Positions 1 to 6,578 of a stretch of 8,728 nucleotides of DNA are shown here, in pieces. The notes under the pieces are model-generated. The model made no database searches. It was not told where the DNA came from and saw only the letters and a program-made list of their open reading frames with translations. Origin of the DNA: CAZBUB01 sp964494985 (GTDB lineage Bacteria; Desulfobacterota; Desulfovibrionia; Desulfovibrionales; Desulfothermaceae); NCBI GenBank assembly GCA_964494985.1, contig CAZBUB010000077.1, positions 1 through 8,728 of the forward strand, written 5' to 3'. Positions within the stretch are counted from its first letter, which is position 1, and every line of letters starts with the position of its first letter. Made by a program: the position numbers and the translations under genes.

Positions 1-54
<54 letters not shown>

Positions 55-79
55 AATCTGTTCCCTGGGAACATCAAAT

Positions 80-108
80 TAACTAAGTGAATCAAGCCTG
101 GCTGTCAA
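80..108 (-). promoter_or_regulatory. Probable sigma-70 promoter of tRNA-Gly
   Basis: On the minus strand there is a perfect TTGACA -35 box (plus-strand 103-108), a 17-bp spacer and a weak -10 candidate TAGTTA (80-85). Initiation would fall near 73, about 19 bases before the tRNA 5' end at 54, a normal distance for a tRNA leader. The -35 box and spacing are good; the -10 match is poor, so the exact -10 is uncertain. Confidence 0.5.
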
Positions 109-183
109 GGGCAGGGAAGAAAAGTCTTGTGCTGCAGTTTCTGTTGCAGGCATAACAAGGCTATTCCTTGGACAGAGCTGAGA

Positions 184-213
184 AAGGCAAATAAATACTT
201 TACTTTTTGCCTT
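184..213. repeat. 8-bp inverted repeat upstream of dksA
   Basis: AAGGCAAA (184-191) is the exact reverse complement of TTTGCCTT (206-213), separated by a 14-base AT-rich spacer. It lies about 90 bases before the dksA start, followed by AT-rich sequence (TAAATATATCC at 223-233) that could hold a -10 element. It could be an operator or a leader hairpin; it has no T-run and so is not a terminator. Apart from this and the tRNA promoter, nothing else is recognised between 55 and 285. Confidence 0.35.
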
Positions 214-285
214 GGTTTGGGCTAAATATATCCATTTCCTGCTGTGGGCAAAATTCATTTTCAGAAGCAAAAAATCCTGGTGTTC

Positions 286-292
286 AGGAGGG
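286..292 (+). promoter_or_regulatory. Ribosome binding site of dksA (fixes the start)
   Basis: AGGAGGG ends 7 bases before the ATG at 300. This near-perfect Shine-Dalgarno shows that translation starts at 300 and not at the in-frame upstream codon at 207. Confidence 0.85.
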
Positions 293-299
293 ATCAGAT

Positions 300-662
300 A
301 TGGAACAAAGCGATCTTCAGTATTTCAGGGAGCATTTGCATAAGATGTTGGAAGAGATTCAAGCCAAAGGCCAAAGCACCCTGGAGGATATGTCCGGAAC
401 CAATCAGATGTACGCAGACCCGGCAGACAGGGCTTCCCAAGAGTCTGATCAGTTTTTCACCCTGCGCCTGCGGGACAGGGACCGTAAGCTGGTCAGCAAG
501 ATCAATGCCGCCTTGGAGAGGATAGAAGAGGGAACATATGGTATTTGCGAGAGTTGCGGAGATGAGATAAGCATTCCCAGGCTCAAGGCCAGGCCTGTAA
601 CTACTCAGTGCATCAATTGTAAAAGCAAGCAGGAAGAAGAAGAAAAGCTTCGCCAGGGCTAG
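300..662 (+). CDS. dksA: DksA/TraR-family RNA polymerase-binding transcription factor
   Basis: A 120-residue protein of the DksA family, which enters the secondary channel of RNA polymerase and, with ppGpp, adjusts initiation at stringently controlled promoters. Seen in the sequence: charged, helix-forming N-terminal and central segments for the coiled coil (about 1-80), with the tip motif DPADRA at 40-45. This matches the DxxDxA signature of true DksA proteins. A four-cysteine zinc finger follows (C83, C86, C104, C107), then an acidic/basic C-terminal tail. It is shorter than the 151-residue E. coli protein, with most of the missing length at the N-terminus. The start at 300 is chosen for its strong ribosome binding site. 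It heads a plus-strand cluster, 11 bases before the NFACT gene. The zinc finger and tip motif together make the family assignment secure; the activity in this organism is inferred. Confidence 0.93.
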   Translation: MEQSDLQYFREHLHKMLEEIQAKGQSTLEDMSGTNQMYADPADRASQESDQFFTLRLRDRDRKLVSKINAALERIEEGTYGICESCGDEISIPRLKARPVTTQCINCKSKQEEEEKLRQG

Positions 663-673
663 GCTGGGTCTGC

Positions 674-2209
674 ATGGAAGCCAACTTCCTGCGCTTCCTG
701 ATAGAAGAGCTGCAAGGGCAGATTCAGGGCAAAAGACTGGAGAAGGTCTACCAGCCTGCCCGCGGCCTTTGGAGCATCAAGCTGGGCTCTGCTGCCTTTT
801 TGTTGTTGTTGATAGGCAAAAAGGAGAACTGTCTGTTTTTTTCTTCCAGCAGGCCTGAGAATCCTTTGTATCCTGATTCTCAGGTGCTGTGGTGGAGGAA
901 GCGCCTGGCTGGACGCAGGATATTGGGGTGTGTTTCAGATTGGCCCAGAAGGCGCGTGGCCTGGCAATTAAGCCCAGGCCAGAGCAAATGGCTGATAATG
1001 GATCTGGTGCAGGGTCTTTCTTTGCAGGAAGAGCTCTTTCCAGAAATGGAACAGGCAGTGATTTGGCCTACGCTAGAGGACGTCATTGGCAATAAGTATA
1101 TTTATCGACTTTATCCCCACCTTACTCCCCCTTTGCGCAACTCCTTGCAAAGTATGGAGAGCATCCAGGCCAGGGAGCTTTTGACCCGGCTTTCCCAGGG
1201 CCAGCCCCAAGGTTTTTACGGCTATTGGCGACAGGGAAGGGCTTATGCGGTTTTACCCTGGAAACTCCCTGCTGAATTGGCCCAGGATTTGGAATACAAG
1301 GAATACTCCCGGGCAATGGACGCAGCTTGGGATTATGGCTGGTCTGTGTTCCAGGAGATTATTGGGCTAGCTTCAGAACAGTTAAGCCTGAAGCAAAGCC
1401 GCGGCAAAAGACTGCGCAAGGCTTGGAAGCGTCTGGAAAAGGAGGAGGCCAGACTGCAGCAGCTTGCGCCCTTGCAGGAATGGGCGTATCTTTTGCAAAA
1501 TAATTTGGGCCGCTTGGATCGACGGCAGAAACACAAACAAGTGGAAGCCGTAGATGCGCAGGGCAGAAAACAGATTGTTGAGCTAGATCCCAGCCTGAGT
1601 GTGCTGGAAAATATGCAGCTTTGGTTCAGGCAAAGCGCCAAAGTCCAGAGGGGATTGCTTGACATAGCCAGGCGCAAGCAAGAGCTGCAGCAGGAGTTAA
1701 GAAATCTGGCGCAAGGCAAGCAAGTCTGGCCCAACGGGCAGTTGGACTCCAGGGCCAGCCAAGGCTATGCAGCAAGACAGGGTCAAGATCTGGAGAGACT
1801 TTTGCCTGCCCGGGCCAGGGGGCTGCAGGTCAAGGTCTACAAAACCAGTCATGGGTTTTTGTTGCTAAGAGGTAAGAATCAAAAGGCCAATCATAAGCTG
1901 CTCAGCCAGGCAGCCAGGCCTTTTGATTTCTGGTTCCATATCCAGGAAGGACAAGGGGCCCATGTGATCCTACTCAGAGATTCTCCGCAACAGGAGGTTC
2001 CTTGGGATGATATGCAGGAGGCAGCTGTGCTGGCTGGTTTGGCCAGCGTTCAAAAGACAAGCAGCAAAGCAGAGGTCTGCTGTGCCCTGGTCAAATCGGT
2101 GCGCAAAGTCAAGGGGGCGCCTTTAGGTCAGGTACAAGTGCAATGTATAGAACATACATTCCTGGTAGAGCTGGACGCAGGTTTGGAACAAAGACTCTGT
2201 ATAAAGTGA
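674..2209 (+). CDS. NFACT-domain protein, RqcH/Rqc2-like (FbpA family)
   Basis: A 511-residue protein with the NFACT layout. The NFACT-N domain spans about 1-200 and begins with a typical segment (LEKVYQPARG at 22-31). A helical, charged coiled-coil region covers about 230-350, and the NFACT-R (DUF814) RNA-binding domain about 385-495 (GKNQKANHKLL, DFWFHIQEGQGAHVIL, RKVKGAPLG). In bacteria such as B. subtilis, RqcH binds obstructed 50S subunits carrying peptidyl-tRNA and recruits tRNA-Ala to add C-terminal alanine tails. The protein is somewhat shorter than the roughly 570-residue B. subtilis RqcH. By eye, the Asp-Arg pair needed for alanine tailing there aligns with Arg-Arg near residues 92-93 (SDWPRRRVAW), so tailing activity is uncertain. 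The start at 674 has only a weak ribosome binding site, but the N-terminal match begins at once, and translation may be coupled to dksA. It may share a transcript with dksA and moaA. Confidence 0.88.
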   Translation: MEANFLRFLIEELQGQIQGKRLEKVYQPARGLWSIKLGSAAFLLLLIGKKENCLFFSSSRPENPLYPDSQVLWWRKRLAGRRILGCVSDWPRRRVAWQLSPGQSKWLIMDLVQGLSLQEELFPEMEQAVIWPTLEDVIGNKYIYRLYPHLTPPLRNSLQSMESIQARELLTRLSQGQPQGFYGYWRQGRAYAVLPWKLPAELAQDLEYKEYSRAMDAAWDYGWSVFQEIIGLASEQLSLKQSRGKRLRKAWKRLEKEEARLQQLAPLQEWAYLLQNNLGRLDRRQKHKQVEAVDAQGRKQIVELDPSLSVLENMQLWFRQSAKVQRGLLDIARRKQELQQELRNLAQGKQVWPNGQLDSRASQGYAARQGQDLERLLPARARGLQVKVYKTSHGFLLLRGKNQKANHKLLSQAARPFDFWFHIQEGQGAHVILLRDSPQQEVPWDDMQEAAVLAGLASVQKTSSKAEVCCALVKSVRKVKGAPLGQVQVQCIEHTFLVELDAGLEQRLCIK

Positions 2210-2251
2210 ACAGCCTCAATGCATAAATTTATAGGATCAGGTTCAGGGTCT

Positions 2252-2257
2252 GGAGGG
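2252..2257 (+). promoter_or_regulatory. Ribosome binding site of moaA (decides the start)
   Basis: GGAGGG lies 6 bases before the ATG at 2264. The alternative in-frame ATG at 2219 lacks such a site and would add a low-complexity Gly-Ser stretch (GSGSGSGGS) not expected in MoaA. The start at 2264 is therefore preferred. Confidence 0.8.
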
Positions 2258-2263
2258 AGCAGG

Positions 2264-3295
2264 ATGCAAGAACAAGATGCACAAGGACAGGAACTCGGGT
2301 TCAGGGACGGATACGGCAGGGAAATAAACTATCTGCGACTCAGTGTGACTGATCGCTGTAACCTGAGGTGCTTTTATTGCACCAACGACAGTGAAGCCTG
2401 GCATTGGCTTCCGCACAAGGAGATCCTCTCCTATGAGGAATGCCTTGCATTGCTCCAAGTGGCCAGCCAGTTGGGAGTGAACAAGGTCAGGCTTACCGGT
2501 GGGGAGCCTTTTGTTCGCAAGGATTTTTTGTGGTTTTTGTCCAAGATAGTGGAGCATTTTCCGGAGTTGGATCTTAGAGTAACCAGCAACGGCACTTTGC
2601 TTGGAGGCAAGGCTGCTCTGTTGCGGCAGATCGGTCTGCGGGGACTGAATATTTCCCTGGATACCCTGCAGCGCTCCAAGTTTGAACAGATTACAGGCAG
2701 GGATCAGTATCTGCAGGTGCGGGAGAATATCGAAAGTTGCCTGGAACAGGGGCTCAGGGTAAAGGTTAACGTGGTAGCCATGCGTGGAGTAAACGACTCT
2801 GAGCTGCAGGACTTTTTGGCCCTGGCCCAAAAGCGGCCTTTAGACTTGCGCTTCATTGAATTTATGCCTATTGGCAAGAATTCCAACTGGGGTCATAAGT
2901 ATTACTGGCCTGCGGAGGAGATCTTAAAGAGTCTTGAGCAAAGGGTTCATTTGCTGCCTTTAAGCAAGGCTCAGAAAAATTGCGGTCCAGCCAGGATGTT
3001 CGAGCTGTCCCCGGGCCTGGGCAGGGTGGGAGTGATTTCTCCCCTTTCCAATCATTTCTGTGCTACATGCAATAGATTCAGGATTACTCCAGACGGAAGG
3101 CTGCGCACATGTCTTTTCTCAGATAAAGAGTACAGGTTACGACCTTTGCTTCGCAACCCTAATTTTTCCTTGCAGCAGGTCTATAGGGTCATGCGCCTAG
3201 CCGGCGGCAAAAAGCCAATTGGGCATGACCTTTTGCAGAAGCAGGCTGGCAGAAACTCGGTCTGTCAAAGGGTTATGTCTGCCATTGGCGGATAA
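2264..3295 (+). CDS. moaA: GTP 3',8-cyclase MoaA (molybdenum cofactor biosynthesis)
   Basis: A 343-residue radical-SAM enzyme that converts GTP to (8S)-3',8-cyclo-7,8-dihydroguanosine 5'-triphosphate, the first step of molybdopterin synthesis in the cytoplasm. The N-terminal 4Fe-4S cluster motif CNLRCFYC is at C32, C36 and C39, after the family segment YLRLSVTDR. The LTGGEP SAM-binding motif is at 77-82. The second cluster, specific to MoaA, is at C266, C269 and C283 (CxxC-x13-C). The chain ends in the required Gly-Gly (342-343). Length is normal for the family. The residues after the first cluster are TND rather than the common MP, a small variation. The gene follows the NFACT gene by 54 bases on the same strand, and no other moa gene is in the window. 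All catalytic landmarks are present, so it should be functional. Confidence 0.95.
   Translation: MQEQDAQGQELGFRDGYGREINYLRLSVTDRCNLRCFYCTNDSEAWHWLPHKEILSYEECLALLQVASQLGVNKVRLTGGEPFVRKDFLWFLSKIVEHFPELDLRVTSNGTLLGGKAALLRQIGLRGLNISLDTLQRSKFEQITGRDQYLQVRENIESCLEQGLRVKVNVVAMRGVNDSELQDFLALAQKRPLDLRFIEFMPIGKNSNWGHKYYWPAEEILKSLEQRVHLLPLSKAQKNCGPARMFELSPGLGRVGVISPLSNHFCATCNRFRITPDGRLRTCLFSDKEYRLRPLLRNPNFSLQQVYRVMRLAGGKKPIGHDLLQKQAGRNSVCQRVMSAIGG
3187..3234 (+). repeat. 8-bp inverted repeat near the 3' end of moaA, followed by TTTT
   Basis: GGTCATGC (3187-3194) and GCATGACC (3223-3230) are exact reverse complements around a 28-base loop, and the right arm is followed directly by TTTT (3231-3234). The loop holds a smaller GC-rich pairing (GCCGGCGGC). 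It lies inside the moaA coding region about 60 bases before the stop. It resembles a weak terminator-like or mRNA 3'-end structure but could be chance. Confidence 0.3.
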
Positions 3296-3304
3296 GGTCC
3301 TGCA

Positions 3305-3353
3305 TCAGTAATAGGTTATCAGTTATTGTTTGTCGGGTATGAGTTATCAGCTT
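3305..3353. repeat. Degenerate heptanucleotide tandem repeat (consensus TCAGTTA, 7 units)
   Basis: Starting 10 bases after the moaA stop, seven consecutive 7-base units stay in register: TCAGTAA, TAGGTTA, TCAGTTA, TTGTTTG, TCGGGTA, TGAGTTA, TCAGCTT. Together they match the consensus TCAGTTA at 37 of 49 positions, and every unit begins with T. This looks like an old heptamer microsatellite between two convergent genes. No function is evident. The remainder of the gap (3354-3556) has only a short GCCTG/CAGGC hairpin near 3530-3550, without a T-run. Confidence 0.55.
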
Positions 3354-3556
3354 GTATGGAAAACTGGATCTCCAGGAGCTGTTTTTTCAAAAATTGGCGT
3401 CTGCCAGCGGCCCTTTCAAGTCTTTAGTTTTACATCGGCCTGTTTGGAAGTGCCCTGTCGTTGAGATGCTAGCAGGGGTAAGCGGCGCTCGTCCCTTGCG
3501 TTGCGGGTTGATGTTTTCCATGCTTGGTTGTGCCTGAGGTTTTGCAGGCGTGATAG

Positions 3557-4228
3557 TTATCTGGCAATCATGGCCCGCAAGGTGTCTGAGCAGAACTCGC
3601 AGTTCTTAGCCATCTCACTCAGGCAGCCTATAAAGTTGATTAGCTGGTAGATGTCCTTGAAATCCATTTCTGAGTTGTAGATATCTGAGAGCAACTTCCT
3701 TTTAATCCTGCTAATTTCATCCCTTTTTTGTCTGATCTTGCGGTATTTAGCCTTGCAGCCTTCCCGATCCAGGTGTTCACCATGTACCAGGCCTATGGTG
3801 GCTTTTAGGGCTGGTTCCAGGAGTTGGGCAGCCTCTGCCACATCCTCCAAAAGATCTATCACTGGCTTGTGAAACTGTTCCGGGATGTATAAATTGCGCA
3901 TGCCAAGCCAGTGCAGTGCATCCTGGGCTTCATCCAAAATATTGTCCTGGCCCCGGGTATAGTTCAAGAACAGGGTTTTATCTACCGGCATGATCAAGCC
4001 TTTGGGCAGATGGTTGCGAATGTTCCTCTTGATGGTGTCCGCATGATTCTCAATGGCGTCTATTTCCCGCAACAGGTCCTCGAACTCCCGACACAGGCCT
4101 GAGCCAGAGACATAGCATTCCAGGGCGTCCTTGATGGTATTCACGCACTCCGAGATTTTGGTGTAGTGCTCTACAAGACCGTTCATTGGAGACTTGGGAC
4201 TCAGTAAGCCGAAAAAAGGTAAACGCAT
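3557..4228 (-). CDS. DUF47/PhoU-like protein, probable Pit phosphate-transport partner
   Basis: A 223-residue, mainly helical cytoplasmic protein of the DUF47 (TIGR00153, PhoU-like) family. It begins MRLPFFGLLSPKSP and is then rich in paired acidic and basic residues, with the family pattern of a helical bundle: LLREIDAIENHADTIKRNI in the first half, and RDEISRIKRKLLSDIYN near residue 180. Family members are usually encoded next to pit-type phosphate permeases and are thought to regulate or assist them. That fits here, because pit lies upstream on the same strand. The start is supported by GGAGGG four bases before the ATG. The usual tight pairing with pit is broken by a 521-base gap holding inverted repeats, so it may need its own promoter in the AT-rich stretch at 4290-4360, where I see no convincing boxes. 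Length is normal for the family. Confidence 0.85.
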   Translation of the reverse strand: MRLPFFGLLSPKSPMNGLVEHYTKISECVNTIKDALECYVSGSGLCREFEDLLREIDAIENHADTIKRNIRNHLPKGLIMPVDKTLFLNYTRGQDNILDEAQDALHWLGMRNLYIPEQFHKPVIDLLEDVAEAAQLLEPALKATIGLVHGEHLDREGCKAKYRKIRQKRDEISRIKRKLLSDIYNSEMDFKDIYQLINFIGCLSEMAKNCEFCSDTLRAMIAR

Positions 4229-4232
4229 TTTT

Positions 4233-4238
4233 CCCTCC
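4233..4238 (-). promoter_or_regulatory. Ribosome binding site of the DUF47 gene
   Basis: On the minus strand GGAGGG is followed by AAAA and the ATG at 4228. This strong site with short spacing supports the first ATG over the in-frame Met at residue 15. Confidence 0.75.
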
Positions 4239-4396
4239 AGGCCTAAGGCTTGGATTAATGTTTATGCTTTGACATCCTAGCTAGTTGGATAATTGGGTTT
4301 TATTTAAATTTGTCACTTTAAGCTTTATCTTTCAAGTAAATATAATTTTAATCTGGCCGTAACTGCTCACCATAATAACAACATCATGTCCAGTGA

Positions 4397-4659
4397 TCCG
4401 GGGGTCCTGCCAACAGGACGCAAAAAACTCGCTCCAAAGAATGCGTAAATCAAAATCCTGATTTTGGCCCTATTGAATATTTTATTCGTTCAGTTCATGG
4501 CTGACTCTTAGGGTGATAAGGGTTGCATAGTTTTGATTAACTCATTCTAAGTCGCTCAGATCCGGCACCTACTTTTGCTGATACTTTTCACTTAAAATAT
4601 TAGAGTTGGCGTATAATATGAAAGTAGGTGCCGGACGCTCTATTGGCAGAACCCCCGGA
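4397..4659. mobile_element. Candidate small palindromic element (MITE- or REP-like) between pit and the DUF47 gene
   Basis: Two 24-base ends, 4397-4420 and 4636-4659, are inverted copies matching at 20 of 24 positions. The outermost 9 bases (TCCGGGGGT / ACCCCCGGA) are perfect, and CTGCCAA is shared further in. Inside lies a second, perfect 15-bp inverted pair (4561-4575 and 4621-4635) whose right arm directly abuts the right outer arm. The left arm also folds on itself (GTCCTG CCAA CAGGAC, 4404-4419), and 4451-4466 is an AT-rich palindrome (CAAAATC CT GATTTTG). There is no coding sequence: all frames are stop-rich. No immediate target-site duplication is seen, only CCAG near both edges. This could be a non-autonomous transposable element, a REP cluster tied to a Y1-type transposase elsewhere, or a structured regulatory region. 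Confidence 0.5.
4561..4635. repeat. Perfect 15-bp inverted repeat with 45-base loop
   Basis: TCCGGCACCTACTTT (4561-4575) is the exact reverse complement of AAAGTAGGTGCCGGA (4621-4635). The AT-rich loop contains a TATAAT-like hexamer at 4612-4617 without a matching -35. A perfect 15-bp pairing in a short non-coding gap is very unlikely by chance. It is the core of the candidate element above and could form a long hairpin in DNA or in a transcript reading through from pit. Confidence 0.8.
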
Positions 4660-4749
4660 CCCAGACCTTATCAGCATCCAGGTTTCTGGCACAACTGGTG
4701 CTGAATAATTACATCTGGCCTTTGTTTGAAAGATCCGGCCAGAAGGGCA

Positions 4750-5994
4750 TTACAGAAAAATCCAATGCAGCAGATTGTAGATTATCATACAGGTGAAGCC
4801 TGCGATAGGCACGGTGAGCAGCCAATAGACAATAATCCGGCCCAGAACCCTGAAGTCTACTGCCTTAAAGCCCCTGGCCAGCCCCACACCTACCACTCCA
4901 CCTACAGCAGAATGGGTGGTGGAGACAGGCAGACCTAAATTGGAGGCTGCCAATACTGTGGTTGCAGCCCCAAAGTCCACTGAGAAGCCGCGGGTATTGT
5001 TCAGGGTGGTGATCTTGCTGCCCACTGTAGCTATGACCTTATAGCCAAAGGTCATGACCCCCAGGGCGATACCCAAGCCCCCCAAGGCCAGGATATAGGT
5101 GGGGACTTCAGCTTGGGCCAGGAACTGGTGCTCCCTGGCGATCATATAGATGGCAGCCACAGGTCCTACTGCATTGGCTACGTCATTGGCCCCAAGGGAA
5201 AGGGCCATATAAGAGGAGGTCATGATCTGCAGCCTGCGGAATATGAGCTCTACATTTTCCGCAGAGTCCTCCTTGTTGCCTAAGACTTTGCTTATAAGCT
5301 TTTTACTGACCCTCCAGACCAAAATGGCCAGGACAAGCACCAGCAGCAAATTGATCCAGTCGTTAAAAGGAATTTTGTCGCCTACTGGGGTTTTGTAGAT
5401 AACGGACAGTCCTACCAGGCAGACTGTGAGGCCGATCCAGATAGGGGCCCAGTATAGGGCGTACATCAGGAACTGGGGTCTGAACAGGATGAACTTGCGG
5501 ATATGGGAAAAGACCAGAAAAGATATTGAAGCAGCCAAAAACGGGGAGATGAACCAGGACATAACCACACCCAGTAAAACTAGCCAGTTGACTACGGCCA
5601 TGCCTCCGGCCACCAGACCAAAGCCCAGGATGCTGCCCACTATGGAATGGGTAGAAGAAACAGGCAGGGCGGTCAATGTGGCGATAAACACCCAAAGCGT
5701 TGCTGAGAGCAGGGAGGCGAACATGCCCACCATCATGATCTTGGGGTCAGCAATCTGTTCTGGATTGATGATCCCCTTACTCACGGTGGAGGTGACCTGG
5801 GCCCCTAAAAATACTGCTCCCACAAAGGTCAGGGTTCCGGCTATGCATACAGCCTGACGTACGCTAATGGCCCGAGCCCCAACTGCAGAGGCCATAGAGT
5901 TTGCTACGTCATTAGCGCCTAGATTGAAGGCCATCAAGAAGCCGCCAGCCAATGAGAGGAAAAAGAACAGGTCGTAAAGGCTCATTGTATACAT
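4750..5994 (-). CDS. pit: Inorganic phosphate transporter, Pit/PHO4 family
   Basis: A 414-residue inner-membrane permease of the PiT (PHO4) family, low-affinity carriers for phosphate or metal-phosphate driven by an ion gradient. The internal duplication is clear. The signature GANDVANS is at 26-33 and is repeated as GANDVANA at 268-275, and the partner motif PVSSTHSIVG near 110 is repeated as PVSTTHSAVGG near 370. About ten hydrophobic segments are present, with a cytoplasmic charged loop around 228-260 (SKKLISKVLGNKEDSAENVE). Length and repeats are complete, so it should work. The ribosome binding site is weak. The second Met (ATG at 5985, with GGA 9 bases upstream) is an alternative start that would remove only three residues. 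Upstream, 5995-6124 shows no convincing PHO box or terminator. The DUF47 gene downstream on the same strand is its likely partner. Confidence 0.93.
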   Translation of the reverse strand: MYTMSLYDLFFFLSLAGGFLMAFNLGANDVANSMASAVGARAISVRQAVCIAGTLTFVGAVFLGAQVTSTVSKGIINPEQIADPKIMMVGMFASLLSATLWVFIATLTALPVSSTHSIVGSILGFGLVAGGMAVVNWLVLLGVVMSWFISPFLAASISFLVFSHIRKFILFRPQFLMYALYWAPIWIGLTVCLVGLSVIYKTPVGDKIPFNDWINLLLVLVLAILVWRVSKKLISKVLGNKEDSAENVELIFRRLQIMTSSYMALSLGANDVANAVGPVAAIYMIAREHQFLAQAEVPTYILALGGLGIALGVMTFGYKVIATVGSKITTLNNTRGFSVDFGAATTVLAASNLGLPVSTTHSAVGGVVGVGLARGFKAVDFRVLGRIIVYWLLTVPIAGFTCMIIYNLLHWIFL

Positions 5995-6124
5995 TCCATA
6001 GGACTTGTCAGCTTTTCCGGGCTGGGAGCGCAGCCTTTTGCAAAGCAGTAATCTCTGGTTTGTGACAGGCGAGGCTTAAGGTCTGCATGTTGCATTATTA
6101 TGACGGACTGTTTAGTCTACAAGT

Positions 6125-6397
6125 CTAAAGCTTATTCAAGAAGATCAAGGCTCCGAGAGCCATAAAGGCCAGTCCTGATAAGCGTCTTATCCAGTAGGGA
6201 GATATGTGCTGGGTGATTACTTGGGCCAGCAGAATTCCCAAAAGGGTAACTAAGATTAGGGCCAGGGAGGCTCCCAAGAATACGTGCCAAGGCTTGTTGC
6301 TTTGGGCAGCCATCATAATGCAGGCCAGTTGGGTCTTGTCCCCAAGCTCTGCAATAAATATGGTCCCAAAACTTATGCCGAGAATTTTCCAGTCCAT
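6125..6397 (-). CDS. Half-size TMEM165/GDT1 (UPF0016) family membrane protein, putative Mn2+ exporter
   Basis: A 90-residue membrane protein with three hydrophobic segments (about 4-16, 38-60 and 70-88). It carries a single copy of the family motif ELGDKTQ (17-23), which supplies acidic metal-coordinating residues in the first membrane helix. Full-size GDT1/TMEM165 proteins contain two such halves in inverted orientation. One-half proteins are common in bacteria and presumably pair with themselves or with a second half encoded elsewhere. Family members export manganese or exchange Ca2+/Mn2+ for protons. The ATG at 6397 is preferred over the in-frame TTG at 6406: GGTGG lies 10 bases before the ATG but touches the TTG. 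It is on the same strand as pit, 130 bases upstream of it, and divergent from phoH. I see no clear yybP-ykoY manganese riboswitch upstream. Confidence 0.87.
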   Translation of the reverse strand: MDWKILGISFGTIFIAELGDKTQLACIMMAAQSNKPWHVFLGASLALILVTLLGILLAQVITQHISPYWIRRLSGLAFMALGALIFLNKL

Positions 6398-6557
6398 TTG
6401 TTGCAAACCACCATTGTTTTAGGAGTGTATACAAGCTCTGTTCTGTGCTGTGGCGTTCTTGCTCAGCCCTGTATCAGATTTTGTCTGTCAAGGAAAGAAT
6501 GAAAAGTCTTGAATTTTGCCCCAGGATTGGGGCCTTGCAGGAAATGAATCTTTATGC

Positions 6558-6563
6558 AGGAGG
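6558..6563 (+). promoter_or_regulatory. Ribosome binding site candidate of phoH
   Basis: AGGAGG is followed 15 bases later by the ATG at 6579. The spacing is longer than ideal, but no in-frame ATG lies nearer, and the in-frame TTG at 6516 has no closer site. Confidence 0.5.
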
Positions 6564-6578
6564 TTAGAGAAAAAAGTA

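Noticed and set aside
1333..1734. Cysteine- and serine-rich 133-codon minus-strand frame
   Set aside because: Shadow of the NFACT coiled-coil region; the Cys/Ser/Leu-rich composition is typical of antisense translation of Gln/Lys/Ala-rich helices.
2243..2830. 195-codon open frame on the minus strand opposite moaA
   Set aside because: It lies wholly across moaA and its upstream region, whose reading frame holds all the expected iron-sulfur motifs; the antisense product shows no recognisable domain.
3352..3537. 61-codon plus-strand frame in the moaA-DUF47 gap
   Set aside because: No ribosome binding site, no protein family look, and it begins inside the degenerate heptamer array.
4404..4419. 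GTCCTG/CAGGAC hairpin as an intrinsic terminator
   Set aside because: The following bases are GCAAAAAAC on the plus strand and CCCC on the minus strand, so no T-run follows the stem in either orientation; it is treated as part of the inverted-repeat element.
5426..5857. 143-codon open frame on the plus strand opposite pit
   Set aside because: It is antisense to a clearly functional PiT permease with both signature repeats; no ribosome binding site or family resemblance.
5995..6124. PHO box upstream of pit
   Set aside because: Only one half-site-like CTGTCA appears on the minus strand; the second CTGTCA at an 11-base period is missing.
6398..6515. Manganese (yybP-ykoY) riboswitch upstream of the GDT1 gene
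   Set aside because: The leader is short and I could not find the paired conserved loops of that riboswitch on the minus strand.
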